Below, piece by piece: positions 7,404 through 17,600 of a DNA stretch of 19,973 nucleotides. The notes beneath the pieces are model-generated. The model worked only from the letters and a program-made list of their open reading frames with translations. It did not search any database and had not been told where the DNA came from. The stretch covers positions 1 through 19,973 of the forward strand of contig SYAB01000318.1 in assembly GCA_005787665.1 (NCBI GenBank), written 5' to 3'. The position numbers and the translations under genes are program-made. How positions within the stretch are numbered: position 1 is the first letter of the stretch; the number at the start of each line of letters is the position of its first letter. The stretch comes from Actinomycetota bacterium (lineage in GTDB: Bacteria; Actinomycetota; Actinomycetes; Mycobacteriales; Mycobacteriaceae).

Positions 7404-8776
7404 CACTCTCGGAGAAGGCGGACCGGCACCTGTGGGGGCACTTCGCGCGGCACGGCAAGGGCATCACCCCGCCGATCATCACCCGCGGCGAGGGCGTGCA
7501 CATCTGGGACAGCACCGGTAAGCGCTATATCGACGGTCTCTCCGGGTTGTTCACCTGCCAGGTCGGCCACGGCCGCCGGGAACTCGCCGAAGCGGCCGCC
7601 GCCCAGGCCCAGACGCTGGAGTTCTTCCCGCTGTGGTCCTACGCCACCGAACCGGCCATCGAACTCGCCGAGCGACTCGCCGGCTATGCGCCCGGGGACC
7701 TCAATCGGATCTTCTTCACCACCGGCGGCGGTGAGGCCGTCGAGAGCGCCTGGAAGCTGGCCAAGCAGTACTACAAACTGACCGGCCGTCCCGGCAAGTA
7801 CAAGGTCATCTCGCGGACCATCGCCTACCACGGCACCCCGCACGGCGCACTGGCCATCACCGGCCTGCCCACCTTCAAGGCGCCCTTCGAACCCATCACC
7901 CCCGGCGGCTTCCGGGTGCCCAACACCAACTGGTACCGGGCACCGGAGGGGCACAACACCGACATCAAGGAATTCGGCCAGTGGGCGGCCAACCGGATCG
8001 CCGAGGCCATCGAATTCGAGGGCCCGGACACGGTGGCGGCGGTGTTTTTGGAACCGGTGCAGAACGCCGGCGGCTGCTTTCCGCCACCGCCGGGATACTT
8101 CGAGCGGGTCCGCGAGATCTGCGACGAATACGACGTGCTGCTGGTCTCCGACGAGACGATCTGCGCCTTCGGCCGGATCGGCTCGATGTTCGCCTGCAAC
8201 GACTTCGGCTACACCCCCGACATCATCACCACGGCCAAGGGTATTAGCTCGGGCTACTCCCCGATCGGCGCGATGATCGCCTCCGACCGGCTTTTCGAGC
8301 CGTTCGACGACGGAGTCACCGCCTTCGCCCACGGCTACACCTTCGGCGGACACCCGGTGTCGGCGGCGGTGGCGTTGGCGAACCTCGACATCTTCGAACG
8401 CGAGGGTCTCAACGACCACGTCAAGAACACCGCTCCGGCGTTCCGGGCCACCCTGGAACGGCTGCTCGACCTGCCGATCGTCGGCGACGTGCGCGGCGAG
8501 GGCTTCTTCTACGGCATCGAACTGGTCAAGGACAAGGAGACCAAGGAGATTCTCGATGACGAGCTCTCCGAGTGGCTGTTGCGCAGCTTCCTGTCCGTCG
8601 AGTTGTTCGAGGCCGGGCTGTACTGCCGCGCCGATGACCGCGGCGACTCGGTGATCCAGCTGGCTCCGCCGCTGGTCAGCGACCAGGCGGTGTTCGACGA
8701 GATCGAAGGGATTCTGCGCCGGGTGCTCGTCCAGGCCTGGGACCACCTGCAGACCCGCGGCAATGCCTGGAGCTGA
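7400..8776 (+). CDS. Class-III pyridoxal-phosphate aminotransferase
   Basis: Cytosolic PLP-dependent omega-aminotransferase moving an amino group from an amine or omega-amino acid to pyruvate or 2-oxoglutarate. At 458 residues it has usual fold-type I class-III length. Visible features are the W-D-S-x-G-K-R-Y-I-D-G-L-S-G-L N-terminal signature (36-50), the phosphate-binding G-G-G-E-A-V-E-S region (109-116), E218 and D251 (S-D-E-T, binding the PLP ring nitrogen), and the Schiff-base lysine K280 (T-T-A-K-G-I-S-S-G-Y). ATG 7400 overlaps the lrp stop by 4 bases and has GGGGAA at 7390-7395. It is the likely partner of the aminobutyraldehyde dehydrogenase, as in putrescine or diamine catabolism, although beta-alanine or taurine are possible substrates. 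It matches the aminotransferase next to dacB1 in M. tuberculosis, as I recall (Rv3329). Confidence 0.87.
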   Translation: MTLSEKADRHLWGHFARHGKGITPPIITRGEGVHIWDSTGKRYIDGLSGLFTCQVGHGRRELAEAAAAQAQTLEFFPLWSYATEPAIELAERLAGYAPGDLNRIFFTTGGGEAVESAWKLAKQYYKLTGRPGKYKVISRTIAYHGTPHGALAITGLPTFKAPFEPITPGGFRVPNTNWYRAPEGHNTDIKEFGQWAANRIAEAIEFEGPDTVAAVFLEPVQNAGGCFPPPPGYFERVREICDEYDVLLVSDETICAFGRIGSMFACNDFGYTPDIITTAKGISSGYSPIGAMIASDRLFEPFDDGVTAFAHGYTFGGHPVSAAVALANLDIFEREGLNDHVKNTAPAFRATLERLLDLPIVGDVRGEGFFYGIELVKDKETKEILDDELSEWLLRSFLSVELFEAGLYCRADDRGDSVIQLAPPLVSDQAVFDEIEGILRRVLVQAWDHLQTRGNAWS

Positions 8777-9767
8777 CGCCGCCAGGCCCCCGGTCGACCC
8801 GGTTCGGTGGCAGCCGCCGCCGGTCGATCCGCTGCCCGATTTCGGCCCGGCCGAGCTGACCGTGGTCCCGATGCCCGGCGATGCGCCCGAGGACATCGTG
8901 GTCGACGCCGACGGGGCGCTGTGGACCGGGCTGGCCGACGGACGCATCGTCCGGATCGACCCGTCCGGCGAGGTCCGGGTGGTCGGCCAGACCATCGGTC
9001 GGCCGCTCGGCATGACCGTCGCCCGTGACGGCCGGCTGCTCATCTGCACCAGTCCCGGCGGGTTGGTGTCGATGAACCGGGAGACCGGCGACATCGAGGT
9101 CTTGGTGGAGTCGGTCGACTTCAGGAAGCTGCAATTCTGCTCGAACGTCGTCGAATTGCCTGACGGGACAATCTATTTCACCGAGTCGACAGCGAAGTTC
9201 AGCTATGCGTACTTCAAGGGCGCGATTCTCGAGGCACGCGGTGACGGCGGTCTGTTCCGCCGGGATACCAATGGAACCGTCGCGCAGGTGCTCGGGAACC
9301 TGTACTTCGCCAACGGCCTGACGCTGACCGCCGACGGCACGGCACTGGTGTTCGCCGAGACCCAGGGCCGCCGGCTGTCCAAGTACTGGCTCACCGGACC
9401 GCGGGCCGGGACGGTGACACCCCTGGCGCAGCACCTGTCGGCGATGCCGGACAACATCTCGACAGGGTCGGACGGCCGGATCTGGTGCGCGATGGCCAGC
9501 CCGGTCAATGCGACCGCGGACTACCTGGCCCCCCGGGCGCCGCTGCTGCGATCCCTGATCTGGAAGTTGCCCGACCGGCTTCAGCCGCAGATCGAGCCGA
9601 TGATCTGGGTGGTCGCCTTCGACCCCGACACCGGCGCCGCGGTGGCCGGAATCCAGATGAAACGCCCCGACTTCGGGGTGGTCACCGGCCTGGTCGAACA
9701 CGACGGCCGATTGTGGATGTCCAGCATCGGCTTCCCGGCCGTCGCGCACTGCCGCTGCCCGAAGTAA
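8763..9767 (+). CDS. SMP-30/strictosidine synthase-like beta-propeller protein
   Basis: Predicted six-bladed beta-propeller of the SMP-30/gluconolactonase and strictosidine synthase-like superfamily, whose members are metal-dependent lactonases or related hydrolases. The 334-residue protein shows propeller blade repeats such as [15 protein letters not shown] (about 42-56), a [11 protein letters not shown] segment, and [17 protein letters not shown]. The Asn/Asp residues of these motifs are expected metal ligands. No signal peptide is seen. The ATG at 8763 overlaps the end of the aminotransferase gene by 14 bases, so it is the third gene of the lrp operon. Its substrate and link to amine catabolism are unknown. 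A patch near 9119-9295 uses unusual codons. Confidence 0.75.
   Translation: MPGADAARPPVDPVRWQPPPVDPLPDFGPAELTVVPMPGDAPEDIVVDADGALWTGLADGRIVRIDPSGEVRVVGQTIGRPLGMTVARDGRLLICTSPGGLVSMNRETGDIEVLVESVDFRKLQFCSNVVELPDGTIYFTESTAKFSYAYFKGAILEARGDGGLFRRDTNGTVAQVLGNLYFANGLTLTADGTALVFAETQGRRLSKYWLTGPRAGTVTPLAQHLSAMPDNISTGSDGRIWCAMASPVNATADYLAPRAPLLRSLIWKLPDRLQPQIEPMIWVVAFDPDTGAAVAGIQMKRPDFGVVTGLVEHDGRLWMSSIGFPAVAHCRCPK
9119..9295. other. Locally atypical codon-use patch inside the SMP-30 gene
   Basis: Codons here include AGG, CAA, TTG, CCT, GGG, ACA (twice), TAT (twice), ATT, GCA, AAT and GGA. These are rare in the flanking parts of the same gene, which use almost only GC-ending codons. The reading frame is intact. 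This looks like a recombinational mosaic from a lower-GC or divergent allele, but local DNA-level constraint is also possible. Confidence 0.4.
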
Positions 9768-9776
9768 CAATTACTC

Positions 9777-9794
9777 CACCAGTCACACCAGTCA
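9777..9794. repeat. Short tandem repeat in the SMP-30/dacB spacer
   Basis: CACCAGTCA occurs twice in direct succession (9777-9785 and 9786-9794) within the 77-bp spacer. Two copies may be a replication-slippage product or a tandem half-site. Nothing else in this spacer is recognisable except the -10 element of dacB. Confidence 0.4.
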
Positions 9795-9830
9795 CAGCGC
9801 GGCCTCCGCTGAATCCGGCCGGCGATGGCC

Positions 9831-9836
9831 TAACCT
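9831..9836 (+). promoter_or_regulatory. Candidate -10 element of dacB
   Basis: TAACCT fits TANNNT and ends 8 bases before the ATG at 9845. The sequence before that ATG has no Shine-Dalgarno motif, so a leaderless or near-leaderless transcript is likely. No good -35 hexamer is seen at the usual distance. The same hexamer is the candidate -10 of the sdh promoter. Confidence 0.4.
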
Positions 9837-11006
9837 GCGAACCCATGGCGATGTTGACCACGGTGCGGCGCGCTGCCGCCATCGCGGCCACGCTGATGAT
9901 TGCCGGCAATCCCGCACTGGCCCTGGCCGACCCTGCGCCGGCTCAGGACCCGAACAGCTGTCCATACAAGGTGTCCACCCCGCCGGCCGTGGACTCCTCG
10001 GAAGTGCCCAAAGCCGGCGACCCGCCGCAACCTCTGCCGGTGCCGGCCAGCCCGGTCGGCGGCGATGCGCTGAGCGGCTGCGGGGTGATCGTCGCGGCGG
10101 GTACCCCGCCACTGCCCGCCGACGTCTCGGCCGAGGCCTGGTTGGTGGCCGATCTGGACACCGGTGACGTGATCGCGGCCCGGGACCCGCACGGCCGGCA
10201 CCGGCCCGCCAGCATCATCAAGGTGGCCACCGCGATGGTGGCCATCGGCGAGCTTCCCCTGAACCGGATCATCGACGGCACCCAGGAGGATGCCAACGTC
10301 GAGGGGACCAAGGTCGGCATCGAACCCGGCGGCCGCTACACCGTCAACGACCTGCTGCACGGCCTGCTGATGTACTCCGGCAACGACGCCGCCCACGCGC
10401 TGGCCAGGGCCCTGGGCGGGGTGGACGTCGCGCTGGGCAAGATCAACGCGCTGGCCGCAAAGCTGGGCGCGCGCGACACCCGGGTGGCCACCCCGTCCGG
10501 TCTCGACGGGCCGGGAATGAGCACCTCCGCCTACGACATGGGCCTGTTCTACCGGTATGCGTTCGCCAACCCGACGTTCGCCGACATCGTCGCGACCCGC
10601 ACCTACCAGTTCCCGGACAACAACGGCGCGCCGCCCTACCCGATCGAGAACGACAACAAGCTGCTGCTCAACTATCCCGGCGCGATGGGCGGCAAGACCG
10701 GCTTCACCGACGATGCCCGGCAGACCTTCGTCGGCGCGGCCAACCGCGACGGCCGGCGGCTGGTGACAGTGCTGCTGCGCGGCACCCGCGATGTGATCGC
10801 CCCGTGGGAGCAGGCCGCCCGGCTGCTCGACTACGGCTTCGCCACCGCGCCGGGCACACTGATCGGCACGCTGATCGAGCCGGATCCCTCGCTGTTGCCG
10901 CCCCGACCCGATGCCGCCCCGGTATCGGTGCCGATCCTGTCGGCCGAAGCGCTCCCGGTGCGGGTGGGTGTCGCGGTCATCGGCACGGTCATCATCTTCG
11001 GCCTGA

Positions 11007-12898
<1,892 letters not shown>

Positions 12899-12900
12899 TC

Positions 12901-13947
12901 ATGCGGAGATTCCTGGCGGTGATGGCTGCGGCGTTGACCGCGGCGTCCATACTGGCCGCCTGCTCGGGCGCCCCGGGTTCCGGGGAGAAGCGCCCACCCG
13001 GTGCGGCCGTGGTGGTGGTGTCCGGCGGCAACGCCACCAGTCCGTTCACCACTCCGGATGCCGCCTGCGCCACCGGACTGGCGGCCGGCAACACCAATAC
13101 CGCGATCCGGGAGTTCCTGATGTCCAAGGGCTACACGGTCTACACCTCGCCGGCGATGGCGGGCCGCGGCCAGGTGGTCGACCAGACCGGGTTCGGCGCC
13201 TTCGGAGTCTGCCCGGTGACCTTGCCGGAGAACATGACGGTGAACTCCACCGGCAGCATCGACACCGCCGGAGAGCACCTGGCCCGCTTCATCAACTGGT
13301 TGCACGACGACAAGGGCGTGACCGAGATCGACCTGGTGGCGCATTCGATGGGCGGCCTGTACTCCCGTGCGGCGATCCGGGTGCTGGCCACCACGGGCAG
13401 CCAGGTCACGGTACGTTCCCTGACGACCATCGGCACCCCCTGGCAGGGCTCGTATCTCTCCGACTACGCCAACGACCTGATCCCGATCGCCGACTGTAAG
13501 GGCGACAAATTCTGCGAGTCCGGCATGGAGGAGTCCAAAACCGTTGTTCTGCAAAAGATGTCGGGCTCCGGACGGGAAGTCAACAAGGCCTTTCTGATGG
13601 GCCCGAGCGGATGGAACGAATTCCAGTCCGGCGTGCTCGACAGGATCCCGGTGGTGCTGATCGCGGGCAACCGGTTCACCGTGCCGGGCCCGGCGAACCC
13701 GGCGGTCTGGCCCAACGACGGACTGGTGGCCGAGGACAGTGCGCTGGCACGCGGCATCGGAGATCCGATCCTCCCGCGCCGCCGCTGCCACCTCTTCGAC
13801 GACACCCACAGCATCTACGTCTCCGATCAGGCCCGGCTGGACTGGCCCTCGGCACTGACCTGGGATCCGCGGGTGTTCGAGGTGATCCATCAGGGCATCC
13901 AGGACGCACCCACCGCACTGGACGGACCCAACCGGCAGGGCTGCTAA
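12901..13947 (+). CDS. Secreted lipoprotein lipase/esterase (alpha/beta hydrolase)
   Basis: Exported serine hydrolase resembling class-2 triacylglycerol lipases. The 348-residue precursor has a lipoprotein signal peptide (M-R-R-F-L-A-V-M-A-A-A...) with lipobox L-A-A-C21, so the mature protein should be lipid-anchored outside the membrane. The likely catalytic triad is S149 (V-A-H-S149-M-G-G), D273 (W-P-N-D-G-L-V) and H303 (D-D-T-H-S-I-Y-V). Multiple Cys residues (56, 104, 199, 205, 296, 348) suggest disulfides. The start at 12901 is supported by the signal peptide. No Shine-Dalgarno motif is present, so the mRNA may be leaderless. It is divergent from trpS (17 bp) and convergent with the TetR gene, with stop codons overlapping. 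The natural substrate is unknown. Confidence 0.85.
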   Translation: MRRFLAVMAAALTAASILAACSGAPGSGEKRPPGAAVVVVSGGNATSPFTTPDAACATGLAAGNTNTAIREFLMSKGYTVYTSPAMAGRGQVVDQTGFGAFGVCPVTLPENMTVNSTGSIDTAGEHLARFINWLHDDKGVTEIDLVAHSMGGLYSRAAIRVLATTGSQVTVRSLTTIGTPWQGSYLSDYANDLIPIADCKGDKFCESGMEESKTVVLQKMSGSGREVNKAFLMGPSGWNEFQSGVLDRIPVVLIAGNRFTVPGPANPAVWPNDGLVAEDSALARGIGDPILPRRRCHLFDDTHSIYVSDQARLDWPSALTWDPRVFEVIHQGIQDAPTALDGPNRQGC

Positions 13948-14534
13948 CGCATCAGCACTCGCACGGCGACGTCGACCACCGCGTCGAGATCATCACCGAG
14001 TCGGCCCGACAGCCACTGCTGGGCCAACTCGGCCATCGCGCCGGCGTACATCGCGGCCCCGACGAGGTCGGCGGTCCGCTGTGCCCGCGGCGCCGACTCG
14101 GCCGTCGCGATCACCGATTCGCGGAGCAGGTTCTGGGTCGCCGACCGGCGCGCCGCCAACGTGGGATTGGTGCGCGCCTCGGTGAACAACAGCTTGCCGC
14201 GGCGCGGATCGGCCGAACTGAAATCCAGCACGGCGCGGATCCCGGCCCGCAGTCGGGCCCGGTCATCGGGTAGCTCCGCCATGGCCCCGCCGAGGACGGC
14301 GACCAGCTCGGCGACCACCTCGTCGTAGGCCGCGCCCAGTAACTCCCCGATATCGGTGAAGCTTTCGTAGAAATAACGGGTATTCAGCCGACTGTGCCGA
14401 CATACCGACCGGACCGTGACCGCGGACTCACCGCCCTCGCCGAACAACTCGAAGGCCGCGCTCACCAGCAGCCGCCGCCGTTCGGCGTGCCGGTCGGCAC
14501 GCGAGAGCCCAGTCCACCTCGACCCCTGCGGCAT
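13944..14534 (-). CDS. TetR-family transcriptional regulator
   Basis: One-component repressor-type regulator of 196 residues. The N-terminal DNA-binding domain is clear (about 15-65). It contains R-R-R-L-L-V-S-A-A-F-E-L-F, a V-T-V-R-S-V-C helix and a recognition helix with the N-T-R-Y-F-Y-E-S-F motif usual for TetR proteins. The C-terminal two thirds is helical and variable, as expected of the ligand-binding domain, so the inducer cannot be predicted. The ATG at 14534 has TACCCT 6 bases upstream and no ribosome site, suggesting a leaderless mRNA. It is divergent from the GH5 gene, and a near-palindrome at 14569-14586 is the probable operator. Its stop codon shares bases with the convergent lipase stop (13944-13947). 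Confidence 0.9.
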   Translation of the reverse strand: MPQGSRWTGLSRADRHAERRRLLVSAAFELFGEGGESAVTVRSVCRHSRLNTRYFYESFTDIGELLGAAYDEVVAELVAVLGGAMAELPDDRARLRAGIRAVLDFSSADPRRGKLLFTEARTNPTLAARRSATQNLLRESVIATAESAPRAQRTADLVGAAMYAGAMAELAQQWLSGRLGDDLDAVVDVAVRVLMR

Positions 14535-14537
14535 CCG

Positions 14538-14567
14538 TTGAGGGTAGAGGCCGGGCCGTGCTAGTTT
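14538..14567 (+). promoter_or_regulatory. Candidate promoter of the GH5 gene
   Basis: TTGAGG (14538-14543) and TAGTTT (14562-14567) are 18 bases apart. The predicted start near 14574 lies within the near-palindrome at 14569-14586. The -35 is only 4 bases from the tetR start codon, so this promoter overlaps that of tetR. Confidence 0.45.
14541..14546 (-). promoter_or_regulatory. Candidate -10 element of the TetR gene
   Basis: On the minus strand the hexamer reads TACCCT (TANNNT) and is followed by 6 bases and then the ATG at 14534. The transcript would begin at or beside the start codon. It overlaps the -35 region of the divergent GH5 promoter, so the two promoters may exclude each other. Confidence 0.35.
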
Positions 14568-14568
14568 C

Positions 14569-14586
14569 TGGTAACGGGTGTAACCA
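14569..14586. promoter_or_regulatory. Putative TetR operator
   Basis: TGGTAACGGGTGTAACCA is an imperfect inverted repeat: TGGTAAC against the complement of GTAACCA matches at 6 of 7 positions, around a GGGT centre. It spans the predicted transcription start of the GH5 gene and lies in the 86-bp spacer next to tetR. Location and symmetry fit a TetR dimer site; binding is inferred. Confidence 0.45.
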
Positions 14587-14620
14587 ATTCTGCGAGCCGG
14601 CCGACCGACGAGGTGCTGTC

Positions 14621-17600
14621 ATGGATTCACTGTCACGCAACGGCCGCCGGGGCGCGGCCGTCATCGCACTCGGCCTGGGCCTGATCACGACCGGGCAACC
14701 AGTCGCCGGGGCGGACAGCGGCGAGGTCGACACCCGGCCGACGCACTCCGCCAAAGACTCCCCGCCGTCACCGGGGCAGCGGGAGCGGACCCGACGGCCG
14801 GCGACGGACACTGCCGTCCGGCGACGGACCGCCCCCGACGGCGCGACCTCCGACAATCGCCCCCGCGCGGCCGCGTCTGGCCGCAAGGTCACCACGCCGG
14901 CAGTCCGGCCCGATCGCTCCCCCCTCTCGGAGTCCCTCTCCGGGTCCCTCTCCGAGTCCCTCTCGGGTTCCCTCTCCAGGTCCTTCTCCAGGTCCCTCTC
15001 CGAGGGCGCGGCGCCCATCACCCAACCGGTACCGACGACGGACGCGGTGCGGGCCGCTGCGACCGCCGCCGGAGCACCGGTGCGCGCCCGCCCGATCGCG
15101 GTCACCGCCCCGATCATGACGGCGGCACCCTCGGCGGCCACAGCGGCGGCGGTCGGCTCGCCGACGGCGAAGGCGGCGTCCGCCAACCCGATCGACATGC
15201 TGGCGGCGGTCTTATCCCTGATCAGCAGGGAGATCAACCGGCTGTTCTTCAACCGCACCCCGACGGCGAACCCGGTCCAGTACGGGCTAAGCGAACCGGG
15301 CGTGGCCGTCGGCACCCTCGGGGGCGCCGACACCGAGGACGACCCGTTGCGCTACACGGTGGCCACGCCCCCGGCCCACGGCACGGTGACCATCGACACC
15401 GAGGGCACCTTCACCTACACCGCCGGGGCGGAGTTGGCCCGGACCGGTGGCACGGACACCTTCTCGGCAACCGTCCGCGACACCGGCTTTCACCTCAACT
15501 TCTGGACGCCGACGTCGATCACGGTGCCGGTGACGGTGACCGTCACCGCGGCCACGCCGCCGCCAGATGTCCCGCCCGCGTTGTCGATCGACGACCTCTC
15601 GACGGCGGAGGGAGACGGCGGCCACAGCCACTTCATGTTCACGGTGCGGCTGGACAAAGCCTCGACCGAACCGATCAGCGTGGGCTACGCCACCATCGAC
15701 GGCACCGCCCTCGCGGGTACGGATTACGTCGCGACGGCCGGCATCCTGAGCTTCTCCCCCGGCGCCACCACCCGCACCGTGCACGTCGACATCCTCGGCG
15801 ATAACACCGTCGAACCGCAGGAGACGTTCACCGTCAGGCTGACCGATCCCGTCGGCGCGACGATCGCCGACGGCACCGCACTCGGCACCATCGTCGACGA
15901 CGACACGCCCACGCTGACACCGGGCCTGAGCATCTCCGACGCCACGGTCGGCGAACCCTCGGCCGGCGGTATCGCGGCAGGGTTCCTGCATACGTCGGGC
16001 AACCAGATCCTCGACTCGTCGGGAAACCCGGTGCAGATCTCGGGGGTGAACTGGTTCGGTATGGAGTCGACCACCGGTGCGCCGCATGGACTGTGGACCC
16101 GTTCCTACACCGACATGATCGACCAGATGGCCGCCGAGGGTTTCAACACGATCCGGCTGCCGTTCGCCAGCGAGGCCCTGCACAGCACGGCCGCACCCAA
16201 CGGCATCGACTTCTCGAAGAACCCCGACCTGCAGGGGCTGACCAGCCTGCAGATCATGGACGCCGTCATTGACTACGCCGGACAGCAGGGCATGCGCGTC
16301 ATCCTCGATCACCACCGCAGCGGCTATGGCACCGGAACCTCGGGCAACGGACTCTGGTACGACGGCGCCTACACCGAGGACGCCTGGGTCGCGGACTGGC
16401 AGATGCTCGCCGAGCGCTACTCCGAGAACCCCACGGTGATCGGCATGGACCTGCACAACGAGCCGCACAACGGCACCTGGGGCGGCGGCGGGGCGACCGA
16501 CTGGGCCCGGGCGGCCGAACGGGCCGGCAACGCGGTCCTCGCGGTCAACCCCGACCTGCTGGTCTTCGTCGAGGGCGTCGGCAGCTATGGGGGCCAAAGC
16601 TATTGGTGGGGCGGCAATCTGATGGGCGTCGCCGACCGACCGATCACCCTCGACGTACCCCACCGGGTGGTCTACTCCCCGCACGACTATCCCAACTCGG
16701 TCTACGCCCAGCCGTGGTTCCAGGGCCCCGACTTCGGCGCGGCGCTGCCGGCAAAGTTCCGCCAGATGTGGGGCTACATCTACGAAGAGGGCATCGCCCC
16801 GGTCTACGTCGGCGAGTTCGGCACCAACCTCACCGACCCGAAGGACGTCGTCTGGTTCGAGGCCATCACGTCCTATCTCTCCGGTGATCTCGACAATGAC
16901 GGCACCATCGACATCCCGGCCGGAGCCGAGGACATCAGCTGGACCTTCTGGTCGTGGAACCCGAATTCCGGTGACACCGGCGGAATCCTGGCCAACGACT
17001 GGCTCACCGTCAACGAGAACAAAATGGCGTATCTGACGGCGATTCAGTTCGCCGGATCCGATTCCGATGCCATCGCGACGTTCACCGTGTCGCTGACCGC
17101 GGCGTCGGCGCAGCCGATGACGGTGCAGTACGCGACCTCGAACATGACCGCGACCGCCGGCACCGATTACACCGCCACCTCCGGCACCCTCACCTTCGCA
17201 CCCGGTGAGACCGAGAAGATCATTGCCGTTCTGGTGCAGCGCGACGGCCTCGCCGAGGGCAGCGAGGCCTTCATGGTGATGCTGTCCCAGTCCTCCGGGG
17301 CCACCGTGACCGATGCGATGGGGGTGGGCACGATCCTCGACCGCGCCGTCGTGGCACCGCCGGTGGATCCGGTCGATCCTGTCGATCCGGTGGACCCGGT
17401 CGATCCCGTCGACCCCGTCGACCCCGGTGAGTACGTCGATCTGATGACCTTCGGCATGTTCCACGGCAGCGACCACACCGGAATGGACGCCCTGGCGGGC
17501 GGGCGGACCCCGATCACCACAGAGGCCGTCGTCGCCTACAACGACCTGCGCCGGTTCGCCGGACTCGCGCCGGCGACGATCGAGGACGTCGGCGAGTGGG

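Noticed and set aside
9768..9844. Possible small gene or terminator between the SMP-30 gene and dacB
   Set aside because: No start with a ribosome site and no stem-loop with a T-run is visible. It holds only a 2-copy 9-bp repeat and a -10 element.
14558..14620. GTG start for the GH5 gene, adding 21 residues
   Set aside because: It would precede the predicted transcription start and the operator, and would place Cys-rich residues before the signal peptide. ATG 14621 has GAGGT at proper spacing.
14428..15333. Minus-strand frame with repeated ERD/LEK units
   Set aside because: It is the antisense reading of the LSxS repeat and overlaps the tetR start. The charged repeats follow from the complement of Ser/Leu codons.
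17363..17425. 9-bp repeats considered as CRISPR-like or regulatory repeats
   Set aside because: There are no spacers, the units are codon-aligned and synonymous changes keep Val-Asp-Pro, so this is a protein linker.
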